Origin: an uncultured Clostridia bacterium
GTDB lineage: Bacteria > Bacillota > Clostridia > Lachnospirales > CAG-274
NCBI GenBank assembly: GCA_947632615.1
Contig: CANRPW010000015.1
Coordinates: 1 to 60,536 of the forward strand
Reading direction: 5' to 3'
DNA length: 60,536 nt
Made by a program: the position numbers and the translations under genes
Shown here: piece by piece, positions 8,733 to 17,090 of the stretch
How positions within the stretch are numbered: position 1 is the first letter of the stretch
Layout of the letters: every line of letters starts with the position of its first letter
The notes under the pieces: model-generated
Databases searched by the model: none
What the model was told of the DNA's origin: nothing
What the model saw: the letters and a program-made list of their open reading frames with translations, nothing else

Positions 8733-9410
8733 ATGAAATATGAAAACATCAGAAAAGCGATCTTTCTGAACCGCCCCAACAGATTTATCGCTGAAATAGA
8801 AATAGAGGGCAAAAAAGAAATATCACACGTAAAAAACACGGGAAGATGTAAGGAAATACTCGTTCCCGGAGCGGAAATTTATGTGCAGGAAGTAAGCGAC
8901 CCCAAAAGAAAGACCCATTTTGACCTTATAACGGCTAAAAAGGGAAACAGGCTCATTAATATAGACTCCCAAGCCCCGAATAAAGCGGCATATGAATGGC
9001 TGAGGGCGGGCGGTCTTATATCCGCAAAAAGCATTAAGCCCGAAAAGGTATACGGCGAGTCGAGGTTTGACTTTTATTCGGAGGATAAAAATGCCTTTAT
9101 AGAGGTAAAAGGTGTCACCCTTGAAAATGACGGCGTGGTATCCTTTCCCGATGCGCCTACAATAAGGGGCACAAAACACCTTCGGGAGCTTATAAGAGCC
9201 AAAGAAGAAGGCTGCGATGCTTATGTGCTTTTCGTTGTGCAGATGAAGGGAGTAAAGTATTTTACGCCTAATTTTAAAAACGACCCGGAGTTTTCCGAAA
9301 TGCTTATAAAGGCACAAAAGATGGGTGTAAAAATTTTTGCATATGATTGTTATATAAGTAAAGATGAGATGAATATAGCCGATGAAGTAAGCGTAATTTT
9401 AAGGAGATAA
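8733..9410 (+). CDS. sfsA: SfsA family DNA/RNA nuclease
   Basis: 225 residues, normal for SfsA (sugar fermentation stimulation protein A). The N-terminal OB-like part contains FLNRPNRFIAEIEIEGK and HVKNTGRCKEILVPG; the nuclease-like half has RFDFYSEDKNAFIEVKGVTL, with D and E-X-K residues of a PD-(D/E)XK fold, and FPDAPTIRGTKHLREL. The family is reported to bind DNA and to have nuclease activity; its physiological role is uncertain. Divergent from the methyltransferase gene, and followed after 3 bp by rarA. Confidence 0.92.
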   Translation: MKYENIRKAIFLNRPNRFIAEIEIEGKKEISHVKNTGRCKEILVPGAEIYVQEVSDPKRKTHFDLITAKKGNRLINIDSQAPNKAAYEWLRAGGLISAKSIKPEKVYGESRFDFYSEDKNAFIEVKGVTLENDGVVSFPDAPTIRGTKHLRELIRAKEEGCDAYVLFVVQMKGVKYFTPNFKNDPEFSEMLIKAQKMGVKIFAYDCYISKDEMNIADEVSVILRR

Positions 9411-9413
9411 TAT

Positions 9414-10736
9414 ATGGATCTATTTGATTTTCAGGCAGAAAGAAAAATGAAGGCAGAAGCGCCCCTTGCGGCAAGGCTGCGCCCCACAACACTTGACGAA
9501 TTTGTGGGTCAGGAGGAAATAGTTGGCAAAAACACACTGCTCTATCGCGCAATAAAGGCGGATAAGCTCTCCTCCGTTATATTTTACGGGCCAACAGGCA
9601 CGGGCAAAACCACCCTTGCGAAGATAATAGCAGGCACCACCAAAAGCCATTTTGAACAGCTCAACGCCACAACAGCAGGTATTAAAGACATAAAGGAAAT
9701 TGTTGAAAAGGCAAAAAAGGACTTGGGCTTTGACGGCAAAAAAACAATACTCTTTATAGATGAGATACACCGCTTTAATAAGACCCAGCAGGATACTTTG
9801 CTGCCTTATGTAGAAGACGGGGTTGTAGTGCTTATAGGCGCCACAACGGAAAACCCCTATTTTGAAGTAAACAGAGCTTTGATCTCAAGAAGTATTATAT
9901 TCCAGCTTAAAAAGCTTAGTCACCAAAATATAAAAGACATACTTAAAAAAGCTGTGTACGATAAGGAAAAAGGTCTTGGGGCGTATAATGCGGAAATAGA
10001 CGAAAACGCCCTTGACTTTCTTGCGGACGTGTCTGACGGAGATGCAAGAATTGCCCTTAATGCAATAGAGATAGGCGTTCTTACAACAGAGAAAAACGCC
10101 GAGGGAAAAATAGTAATAGACCTTGATACGGCACAGCAGTGCATACAAAAGCGCGCCGTAAACTACGATAAAAACGGTGACAACCACTATGACACCATTT
10201 CCGCATTTATAAAAAGCATGAGAGGCTCAGACCCACAGGCGGCAGTATATTACCTTGCAAAAATGCTATATTCGGGAGAAGATCCTAAATTTATAGCAAG
10301 ACGTGTGGTAATATGCGCCTCAGAGGACGTAGGAATGGCAGACCCAAGAGCCTTGCAGGTGGCTATGGCGGCGGCTCAGGCAGTGGATTTTGTAGGTATG
10401 CCCGAGGGAAGAATAATACTTGCCGAAGCAGTGTGCTATGTAGCCTCTGCCCCAAAGTCAAACGCCTCTTATCTTGCCGTGGAAAGAGCCGCGCAGGATG
10501 TAAAAAATGTTAAAATAAATACCATTCCCCCATATCTTAAGGATGCGCACTACAGCGGGCATGCCGAGCTTGGAAACGGCATAGGCTATAAATATGCTCA
10601 CGACTTTGAAAATCATTATGTTGATCAGCAATATCTCCCCGACGAGCTTAAAGATGCCGTCTACTACGAGCCTACGGATAACGGCTATGAAAAGGAAGTC
10701 AAAAAATATTTTGACTTTATTCTTAAAAATAAATGA
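9414..10736 (+). CDS. rarA: Replication-associated recombination protein A (RarA/MgsA), AAA+ ATPase
   Basis: 440 residues. Walker A GPTGTGKTTLAKIIAG (about residues 55-70) and Walker B ILFIDEIHRFNKTQQD (about 105-120) define an AAA+ clamp-loader-like ATPase, and the C-terminal MgsA tetramerisation region includes RRVVICASEDVGMADP. RarA acts at stalled replication forks. An AAGGAGATAATAT site precedes the ATG and the gap to sfsA is 3 bp, so the two form an operon. A giant GC-rich hairpin pair follows the stop codon instead of a conventional T-tract terminator. Confidence 0.95.
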   Translation: MDLFDFQAERKMKAEAPLAARLRPTTLDEFVGQEEIVGKNTLLYRAIKADKLSSVIFYGPTGTGKTTLAKIIAGTTKSHFEQLNATTAGIKDIKEIVEKAKKDLGFDGKKTILFIDEIHRFNKTQQDTLLPYVEDGVVVLIGATTENPYFEVNRALISRSIIFQLKKLSHQNIKDILKKAVYDKEKGLGAYNAEIDENALDFLADVSDGDARIALNAIEIGVLTTEKNAEGKIVIDLDTAQQCIQKRAVNYDKNGDNHYDTISAFIKSMRGSDPQAAVYYLAKMLYSGEDPKFIARRVVICASEDVGMADPRALQVAMAAAQAVDFVGMPEGRIILAEAVCYVASAPKSNASYLAVERAAQDVKNVKINTIPPYLKDAHYSGHAELGNGIGYKYAHDFENHYVDQQYLPDELKDAVYYEPTDNGYEKEVKKYFDFILKNK

Positions 10737-10751
10737 TCGTCATCCCGAATA

Positions 10752-10882
10752 CGGGTCGGGGCGTGGGAAGGGAAAAAGCAAGGGAAAGGGGCGCTGCGCG
10801 CCCCTTTCCCTTGCTTTTTCCCTTCCCACGCCCCGACCCGCGGCTCTGCCGATCAGGTGCGCGCACCTGATAGGCAGAGCCG
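10752..10882. repeat. Giant GC-rich paired hairpin element, copy 1
   Basis: Hairpin 1 has two 43-bp perfectly complementary arms (10752-10794 and 10798-10840) separated only by tgc. Hairpin 2 follows directly, with arms of 21 bp and one mismatch (10841-10861 and 10862-10882). The outer end reads CGGGTCGGGGCGTGGGAAG, resembling the ends of the other copies near 26.0 and 29.2 kb, while the interiors differ. GC content is far above the flanks and no U-tract follows. It lies between two codirectional genes. Confidence 0.9.
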
Positions 10883-10948
10883 TGGTACGTGGTCAAAATT
10901 TTATTTCATAGCCAATTCTTAAACAGTCTATGCAAACTTGAAGTTTTG

Positions 10949-10957
10949 TGCTATAAT
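10949..10957 (+). promoter_or_regulatory. Extended -10 promoter of the aldo/keto reductase gene
   Basis: TGCTATAAT is an extended -10 element (TGn plus a perfect TATAAT at 10952-10957). The -35 region is poor. It sits about 30 bp upstream of the start codon, after the hairpin element. Confidence 0.6.
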
Positions 10958-10985
10958 ATAATAAATGGAGAGGAGTTGATAAACA

Positions 10986-12116
10986 ATGATCTACAGAGAT
11001 TTTAAAGACATTAAGCTGTCTATGCTCGGCATGGGTAATATGCGACTGCCTACAATAGACGGCGACGACAGCAAAATAGACAAAGAGGCAGCTTTTGAAA
11101 TTATAGATTATGCCATGAAAAACGGCATAAACTATTACGACACCGCTTGGGGCTATCACGGAGAGAACTCCGAGCTTGTAGTGGGCGAGGCTCTTAGCAG
11201 ATATCCTCGTGAGAGCTTTTATCTGGCAACAAAATTTCCCGGCTACGACCTTTCAAATATGCCTAAGGTGAAGGAAATTTTTGAGCGCCAGCTTGAAAAG
11301 TGCCGTGTAGACTATTTTGATTTTTACCTTTGTCATAATGTATGTGAAATGAATATTGATGCATACCTTGACGAAAAATATGGCATAATAGACTATCTTT
11401 TGGAGCAGAAAAAGGCAGGCAGAATAAAGCATCTCGGCTTTTCGGCTCACGGCAGCTGTGAGGTAATAAAGCGCTTTTTGGATGCTTACGGCGAGCATAT
11501 GGAGTTTTGTCAGATACAGCTTAATTATGTCGATATGACATTCCAAAATGCAAAAGAAAAGATAGAGCTTTTAAGCTCCGCAGGACTGCCCATATGGGTA
11601 ATGGAGCCGCTGCGAGGGGGAAAGCTTTGCAGGCTTAAGGCAGAGGAGAAGGCTGTTTTAAAAGCTCTTCGCCCAGAAGAAAATGCCACATCATGGGCTT
11701 TCAGATTTTTACAGACTATACCTAATGTAAAGGTAATTCTTTCGGGTATGTCTGCACTTAGTCAGATAAAAGAAAACGTAGAGATATTCAAAACCGAAAA
11801 GCCCCTATCAGATAAGGAAATGACTGCCCTTTTAAATATGGCAGGCGATATGCTTAAAAACATACTTCCCTGCACGGCTTGCCGCTATTGTGTGAGCCAC
11901 TGCCCCAAAGGACTTGACATACCAAACCTTATAGACCTTTATAACGAACATAGCTTTACGGGCGGAGGTTTTATTGCGCCTATGGCACTTATGGCAATAC
12001 CTGAAGATAAGCATCCTTCAGCCTGCATAGGCTGCAGAAGCTGTGAAAAGGTATGCCCGCAGCAGATAAAAATATCAGAAGCAATGAAAGACTTTAATTC
12101 ACTGCTTGGCATGTAA
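10986..12116 (+). CDS. Aldo/keto reductase with C-terminal 4Fe-4S ferredoxin domain
   Basis: 376 residues. The N-terminal TIM barrel of the AKR family has NYYDTAWGYHGENSE (catalytic Asp/Tyr region, about residues 49-63), ATKFPGYDL with the catalytic Lys, and GFSAHG. The C-terminal part carries two cysteine clusters, CTACRYCVSHCP (about 297-308) and CIGCRSCEKVCP (about 344-355), for two 4Fe-4S clusters. Such ferredoxin-type AKRs are common in anaerobes and probably take electrons from iron-sulfur proteins; the substrate is unknown. GGAGAGGAGTTG precedes the ATG. Monocistronic, with promoter and terminator. Confidence 0.9.
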   Translation: MIYRDFKDIKLSMLGMGNMRLPTIDGDDSKIDKEAAFEIIDYAMKNGINYYDTAWGYHGENSELVVGEALSRYPRESFYLATKFPGYDLSNMPKVKEIFERQLEKCRVDYFDFYLCHNVCEMNIDAYLDEKYGIIDYLLEQKKAGRIKHLGFSAHGSCEVIKRFLDAYGEHMEFCQIQLNYVDMTFQNAKEKIELLSSAGLPIWVMEPLRGGKLCRLKAEEKAVLKALRPEENATSWAFRFLQTIPNVKVILSGMSALSQIKENVEIFKTEKPLSDKEMTALLNMAGDMLKNILPCTACRYCVSHCPKGLDIPNLIDLYNEHSFTGGGFIAPMALMAIPEDKHPSACIGCRSCEKVCPQQIKISEAMKDFNSLLGM

Positions 12117-12139
12117 ATAATAACAGTTTTAGTTAAAGC

Positions 12140-12190
12140 GGGAGCGGTTAAAATCATTGGTAATATGATTTTGACCACTCCCTTATTTTT
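12140..12190 (+). terminator. Terminator after the aldo/keto reductase gene
   Basis: An 18-bp stem with one mismatch (12140-12157 with 12165-12182) and a 7-nt loop, followed by ttattttttt. It separates this gene from the rel operon. Confidence 0.85.
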
Positions 12191-12213
12191 TTAGCCAAAT
12201 TCATAAATTTTAG

Positions 12214-12241
12214 TTGATTTATATTTAATTTGTATTATAAT
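12214..12241 (+). promoter_or_regulatory. Promoter of the rel operon
   Basis: TTGATT (12214-12219) and a perfect TATAAT (12236-12241) are separated by 16 bp. It lies about 60 bp upstream of the rel ATG and is the only clear promoter seen for the long codirectional gene train to 25.9 kb. Confidence 0.7.
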
Positions 12242-12302
12242 GTAAAATAGGTAAGTAATTTTTAGGACTGATATTATTAACCGCCGGAAGGGAGAGATTT
12301 AT

Positions 12303-14564
12303 ATGGCAAGTATTAAGAAAATTCCCGGCGATCACGGAGCTATAGGCGTTCCCTACGGAGAGCCTCCCATACCATATGAGGAGCTTTACAGACAGCTTAT
12401 AGAAAAGATCAAATCGTATTATAAAAAAGATATCAGTATGGTCGAAGAAGCATACAACCTTGCTAAAGAGGCTCACGGCGAACAAAAGAGAAAATCCGGA
12501 GAGCCATACATCATCCACCCTATTTCCGTTGCGCTTATTCTGGCAGATATGGAAATGGATATGGAGTCTATAACGGCAGGGCTTCTTCATGATGTTGTGG
12601 AGGACACCCGCTATTCGGAAAATAATATAAAAACCATGTTCAGCCCCGAGGTAGCCCTTCTCGTAGACGGCGTTACCAAGCTTAAAAAAATCAAATATTC
12701 CAACAAGTTAGAGCAGCAGGCTGAAAACTACAGAAAAATGTTTGTCACCATGGCAAAGGATATGCGTGTGGTGCTTATAAAGGTTGCCGACAGGCTTCAC
12801 AATATGCGTACTCTTGAATATATGTCACCTGCAAAGCAAGCCGAAAAGGCGCAGGAGACTATTGACATCTATGCTCCCCTTGCCGACAGAATGGGTGTTG
12901 CTTCTTTAAAATCAGAGCTTGAAGACTTATCTCTTCGCTATCTTTTCCCCGATGCGTACAACGACCTTGTGGAAAAGGTAAGTGCAAAACAGTCTGAGCG
13001 TATAAAATATGTTACTCACATGGTAGAAACTGTAAAGGCTCTTTGCGAAGAAAATGGGGTTAAATGCGAGGTGACGGGCAGACCCAAGCACTATTTCTCA
13101 ATATATAAAAAGATGATAAAGCAGAATAAGACCATCGACCAGATATACGACCTTTTTGCCATAAGAATTATCGTAGACACGGTTGGCGATTGTTATAATG
13201 TGCTCGGTCTTGTACACGACAAATTCAAGCCTGTGCCGGGCAGATTTAAAGACTATATAGGCATGCCAAAGCCTAACAAATATCAATCTCTCCACACAAC
13301 AGTTCTTGACGAGGGCGGTATGCCCTTTGAAGTGCAGATAAGAACATGGGAAATGCACCGTGTAGCAGAATACGGCGTTGCAGCCCATTGGAAATATAAA
13401 ATAGGTCTTACAGACGTTAAGAAAAAGGACGCCGACTCCATTCTTTGGCTAAATCAGATACTTGAATGGCAGAACGATATGTCAGACAACAGCGAGTTTA
13501 TGGAGGCTGTAAAAACCGACTTAGACGTATACAACGAAAGCGTTTATGTATTTACACCCTCAGGCGACCTAAAGACACTGCCCTACGGCTCGACCCCCGT
13601 AGACTTCGCCTACTACATCCACTCTGCCATAGGCAACACAATGGTAGGCGCAAGAGTAAACGGCAAGATAGTCCCCTTTGATTATAAACTCCAGACAGGC
13701 GACAGAGTCGACATTATCACCAGCCAGAACTCACGAGGCCCTTCTATGGACTGGATAAAGTTTGTAAAAAGCTCTCAGGCAAGGTCTAAGATAAACCAGT
13801 GGTTTAAGAAGATAAATAAAGAAGAAAACACTGTAAGAGGAAAGGACCTTATTGAAAGAGAGGCTAAAAAGCGGGGCTATGACATAGGCGTTATTGCCAG
13901 CAACGAAAGAATGAAGTCTGTTATGAACAGATACGGCTTCAGAGATTGGGACTCTGTCTGCGCCGCTGTAGGTCACGGCGGACTTAAGGAAGGTCAGGTT
14001 ATAAACCGCCTTATAGAAGACTATAAAAAGGAGCTTGAAAAGAACAGAAAGCTCAGTGTTTCTGACGTTGTTTCCGATGAAAAGGATGTTAAATATTCCG
14101 AATATAAAGACAAGAGCGGCGTAGTAGTAAAGGGCGTGGGCGATATTTCCGTAAGGTTCAGCAAGTGCTGTTCTCCCGTTCCCGGTGATGAGATAGTCGG
14201 CTTTGTCACAAGAGGCAGAGGCGTTTCCATACACCGTACGGACTGCGTAAATATGATCCACTTAAACGAAACGGAGCGTTCAAGGCTTATAGAGGCGGAA
14301 TGGAGCGTTCCCGAGAGCAAGCAGACAGCCTTCCAGGTTGAGATCAGAGTTGCGGGTTCTTACAGAATGGATCTTCTCTCCGATATATTAAACATTCTTT
14401 TTAACGACAATATAGAAACAAAAACCGTAAACTTAAGAGTTGTAAAGGATGATGCCATAGTTGACCTTGCCTTCAATGTAAAGGATAAGGATCAGCTTGA
14501 ATCTCTCAGCAACAAAATAAAGGGCGTCAAAGGCGTCTATGAGATCGAAAGGACGAGCAGCTGA
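12303..14564 (+). CDS. rel: Bifunctional (p)ppGpp synthetase/hydrolase (Rel)
   Basis: 753 residues, full length for a long RSH protein. The hydrolase HD domain has YIIHPISVALIL (His72) and LLHDVVEDT (His96-Asp97), both intact, so hydrolysis should work. The synthetase domain has YDLFAIRIIVDTVGDCYN and KYQSLHTTVLDEGGMPFEVQ. A TGS domain (VYVFTPSGDLKTLPYGSTPV, about 420) and a C-terminal ACT domain follow. It makes and degrades the stringent-response alarmone at the ribosome. GGAAGGGAGAG precedes the ATG. First gene of the train, with dtd 3 bp downstream, a neighbourhood conserved across Firmicutes. Confidence 0.96.
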   Translation: MASIKKIPGDHGAIGVPYGEPPIPYEELYRQLIEKIKSYYKKDISMVEEAYNLAKEAHGEQKRKSGEPYIIHPISVALILADMEMDMESITAGLLHDVVEDTRYSENNIKTMFSPEVALLVDGVTKLKKIKYSNKLEQQAENYRKMFVTMAKDMRVVLIKVADRLHNMRTLEYMSPAKQAEKAQETIDIYAPLADRMGVASLKSELEDLSLRYLFPDAYNDLVEKVSAKQSERIKYVTHMVETVKALCEENGVKCEVTGRPKHYFSIYKKMIKQNKTIDQIYDLFAIRIIVDTVGDCYNVLGLVHDKFKPVPGRFKDYIGMPKPNKYQSLHTTVLDEGGMPFEVQIRTWEMHRVAEYGVAAHWKYKIGLTDVKKKDADSILWLNQILEWQNDMSDNSEFMEAVKTDLDVYNESVYVFTPSGDLKTLPYGSTPVDFAYYIHSAIGNTMVGARVNGKIVPFDYKLQTGDRVDIITSQNSRGPSMDWIKFVKSSQARSKINQWFKKINKEENTVRGKDLIEREAKKRGYDIGVIASNERMKSVMNRYGFRDWDSVCAAVGHGGLKEGQVINRLIEDYKKELEKNRKLSVSDVVSDEKDVKYSEYKDKSGVVVKGVGDISVRFSKCCSPVPGDEIVGFVTRGRGVSIHRTDCVNMIHLNETERSRLIEAEWSVPESKQTAFQVEIRVAGSYRMDLLSDILNILFNDNIETKTVNLRVVKDDAIVDLAFNVKDKDQLESLSNKIKGVKGVYEIERTSS

Positions 14565-14567
14565 TTT

Positions 14568-15029
14568 ATGAGAGCAGTTCTGCAAAGAGTAAAATACGCA
14601 AAGGTAAGCGTAGACGGCTCGGTAGTCGGACAGATCAACAAGGGCATTATGGCTCTTGTAGGCGTAAACAAGGGCGACAACAAAGCCGTATATGATAAAA
14701 TTACAGACAAAATAACAAATCTCAGAATATTTGAGGACGAAAACGGAAAAATGAATTTTTCCGTAAGAGATATATCGGGCGGCGTACTTATCGTGCCGAA
14801 TTTCACGGTATATTCCGACTGCAAAAAAGGCAGAAGACCCGGCTTTGTAGGCGGAGCGACCCCCGACGAAGCGGAAAGTATGTTTAAAGACTTTGTAAAT
14901 GTAATAAAGTCGTCTTATCATAACATTGAAACAGGCATATTCAGGGCTGATATGCAGGTAGAGCTTGTAAATGACGGCCCTGTTACCATTATTTTAGACA
15001 GCGACGAGCTTATGGGAGGTAAGGTATGA
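14568..15029 (+). CDS. dtd: D-aminoacyl-tRNA deacylase
   Basis: 153 residues, near the usual 145-150. MRAVLQRVKYAKVSVDG at the start, GIMALVGVNKGD, the FSVRDISGGVLIVPNFT segment and the NDGPVTIILDS C-terminus match Dtd. It removes D-amino acids mischarged onto tRNA. The second segment carries the SxxQ-equivalent region as IVPNFTVYSD; the Q of the usual SQFTL is N here, a modest variation. It starts 3 bp after rel and its stop overlaps the next start (ATGA). Confidence 0.93.
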   Translation: MRAVLQRVKYAKVSVDGSVVGQINKGIMALVGVNKGDNKAVYDKITDKITNLRIFEDENGKMNFSVRDISGGVLIVPNFTVYSDCKKGRRPGFVGGATPDEAESMFKDFVNVIKSSYHNIETGIFRADMQVELVNDGPVTIILDSDELMGGKV

Positions 15030-15649
15030 GAATAAAGAATTTTCCCAGCCGAATGATGGATACTAACTGCTATGTCATAAGCAGCGGAAAGGATGCTATA
15101 GTAATAGACCCCGGTGAAAAAGAGCCAAAGCTTTTAGACTATATAACCGAGGAAGACCTTACGGTAGAAGCCATAATATTAACCCATGGCCATTACGACC
15201 ATATAGCAGGGGTAGAATGGCTTAAGGAAAACACCCACGCTCCCGTGATCTGCGGTAAAGACGAAGTAAAGGTGCTTAGTTCACCTACCTACAATTTAAG
15301 TCCCCTATTCGGCGGCGGCGAGCTTACGCTTGTTCCCGACAGAACACTGGAAGACAACGAGGAAGTCACCTTCGGCGAGCTTAAATTCAAGACTATATTT
15401 ACACCGGGTCACACAGAAGGCGGTATCTGCCTTTATTTTGAGAATGAAATGGTGCTTGTAAGCGGCGACACACTCTTTGCCATGTCCATTGGCAGAACAG
15501 ACTTTCCCGGGGGCAGCTATAGAGATATAGTTGACAGCTTGAAAAACAGGCTTATGCCCCTGCCCGATGACACAATAGTGCTTCCCGGTCACGGTCCTAA
15601 AACCACAATAGCCACAGAAAAAAGGCTTAACCCATATATGAGAGGCTAA
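15026..15649 (+). CDS. Metallo-beta-lactamase fold hydrolase (glyoxalase II-like)
   Basis: 207 residues with the metal-binding motif THGHYDHIAG (about residues 53-62, HxHxDH), FTPGHTEGGICL (third His), SGDTLF (bridging Asp) and LPGHGPKTT (last His), so both zinc sites look complete. Members of this short YcbL/GloB-like family hydrolyse thioesters such as S-lactoylglutathione analogues; here the substrate is unknown. The rel-dtd-MBL-hemZ order is common in Clostridia. Translationally coupled to dtd. Confidence 0.9.
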   Translation: MRIKNFPSRMMDTNCYVISSGKDAIVIDPGEKEPKLLDYITEEDLTVEAIILTHGHYDHIAGVEWLKENTHAPVICGKDEVKVLSSPTYNLSPLFGGGELTLVPDRTLEDNEEVTFGELKFKTIFTPGHTEGGICLYFENEMVLVSGDTLFAMSIGRTDFPGGSYRDIVDSLKNRLMPLPDDTIVLPGHGPKTTIATEKRLNPYMRG

Positions 15650-15653
15650 AATA

Positions 15654-17090
15654 ATGGACTATGTTATAAAGGGACACGACTACGGAGATGATATAATTTC
15701 AATACTTCAGCTGTTCTACCCCAACAGCGTATATACAAGAATTGAAGCCCCCTCCGAAAGCTGCGTTGTTTCCCGCCTTGAAAACGATAAAATATATACC
15801 TCTCTTATTTTAAAGGGAGAGGAAATACAAAATAACATAACCCCCATAACGGCAGACACCGATGTAAAGCGCGAGCTTAAGCTGTCCCTTTACAAGACAC
15901 TTATGGCACATCATAAAATTTCGCTGCCTTGGGGAGCACTTACAGGGGTAAGACCCGCAAAGCTTGCCACCTCTCTTAAAAAGACGGAAGGTTCTGAACA
16001 GGCAGCGGCTTTGGTGCTTAAAAACACCTACTTTGTAAGAGATGATAAAATAAAGCTTGCCCTTGAAGTAGCAAAAAATGAGGAAAAGGCTCTTGCAAAA
16101 AGCATACCCGGCTCGGTGGGTTTATATATAGGCATACCCTTCTGCCCTACCCGCTGTCTTTATTGCTCCTTTACCTCATACCCTCTTGATAAATACAGAG
16201 AAAAGGTAGACGAATATTTAGACTGCTTAAAGCGTGAGATAGAGTTTTGCGGCTATAACCTTAAGGGTACGCCCATAGAGTCCATATATATAGGCGGCGG
16301 CACACCCACCTCTCTTGACGAAAGACAGCTTGACTACCTGCTGACTTGTGTATTTAATAATTTTGACAAACCCCAAGAATTTACGGTAGAGGCAGGACGT
16401 CCCGACACGGTGACAGAGGGTAAAATAAAGGTGCTTAAGTCCTTTGGCATTGACAGAATTTCGGTCAATCCTCAGACTCTTAACGACAAGACTCTCCGCC
16501 TTATAGGCAGACAGCACACCGTGGCGGAATTTTATAAAGCCTTTGAAACCGCAAGTAGGTTCGGCATAGGTCATATTAACTGCGACATAATATTGGGGCT
16601 TCCCGGTGAGGGCGAAGAAGAGGTAAGAAGGACCTTTGAAGGCATAAAAAGCCTTGCTCCCGAAAGCCTTACCGTGCATACTCTCGCGGTAAAGAGAGCC
16701 TCACGCCTTAAGGAAACTTTGGAAGAATACAGCCTTGCAGACTTTAGTCTTATGGACAGACTGCTCGGGCTTTCGGCAGAATATACTCAAAATATGGGGC
16801 TTATACCCTATTATATGTACCGCCAAAAAAATATGGTGGGCAATTTTGAAAACGTAAGCTATTGCCTGCCGGGGCACGAATGTTTATACAACATTCAGAT
16901 TATGGAAGAAAATCAGACTATAATAGCCATGGGCTGCGGAGGTTCTACCAAAACCGTAGACCCTGCCACCAACAGAATAGAAAGAATATTCAACGTAAAA
17001 AGCGTTGATGATTATATAACAAGAACAGACGAAATGATAGACCGAAAAATAAAAGGTCTTAACTGGAGAAAGGAAACGAAGAATGGATAA
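15654..17090 (+). CDS. hemZ: Radical SAM coproporphyrinogen dehydrogenase-like protein HemZ
   Basis: 478 residues. The radical SAM cluster motif C-X3-C-X2-C is in PFCPTRCLYCSFTSYP (about residues 163-178), followed by SIYIGGGTPTSLDERQ and GLPGEGEEEV typical of HemN/HemZ. An N-terminal domain of about 150 residues precedes it, as in HemZ and unlike HemN/HemW. Classically assigned to oxygen-independent haem synthesis, but no other haem gene is nearby and its true role in anaerobes is uncertain. It overlaps hisS by 8 bp. Confidence 0.92.
   Translation: MDYVIKGHDYGDDIISILQLFYPNSVYTRIEAPSESCVVSRLENDKIYTSLILKGEEIQNNITPITADTDVKRELKLSLYKTLMAHHKISLPWGALTGVRPAKLATSLKKTEGSEQAAALVLKNTYFVRDDKIKLALEVAKNEEKALAKSIPGSVGLYIGIPFCPTRCLYCSFTSYPLDKYREKVDEYLDCLKREIEFCGYNLKGTPIESIYIGGGTPTSLDERQLDYLLTCVFNNFDKPQEFTVEAGRPDTVTEGKIKVLKSFGIDRISVNPQTLNDKTLRLIGRQHTVAEFYKAFETASRFGIGHINCDIILGLPGEGEEEVRRTFEGIKSLAPESLTVHTLAVKRASRLKETLEEYSLADFSLMDRLLGLSAEYTQNMGLIPYYMYRQKNMVGNFENVSYCLPGHECLYNIQIMEENQTIIAMGCGGSTKTVDPATNRIERIFNVKSVDDYITRTDEMIDRKIKGLNWRKETKNG

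Noticed and set aside
10752..10840. Reading the large hairpins as ordinary rho-independent terminators
   Set aside because: No U-tract follows, arms are several times longer than needed, and true terminators in this window are 7-18 bp stems with T-runs.
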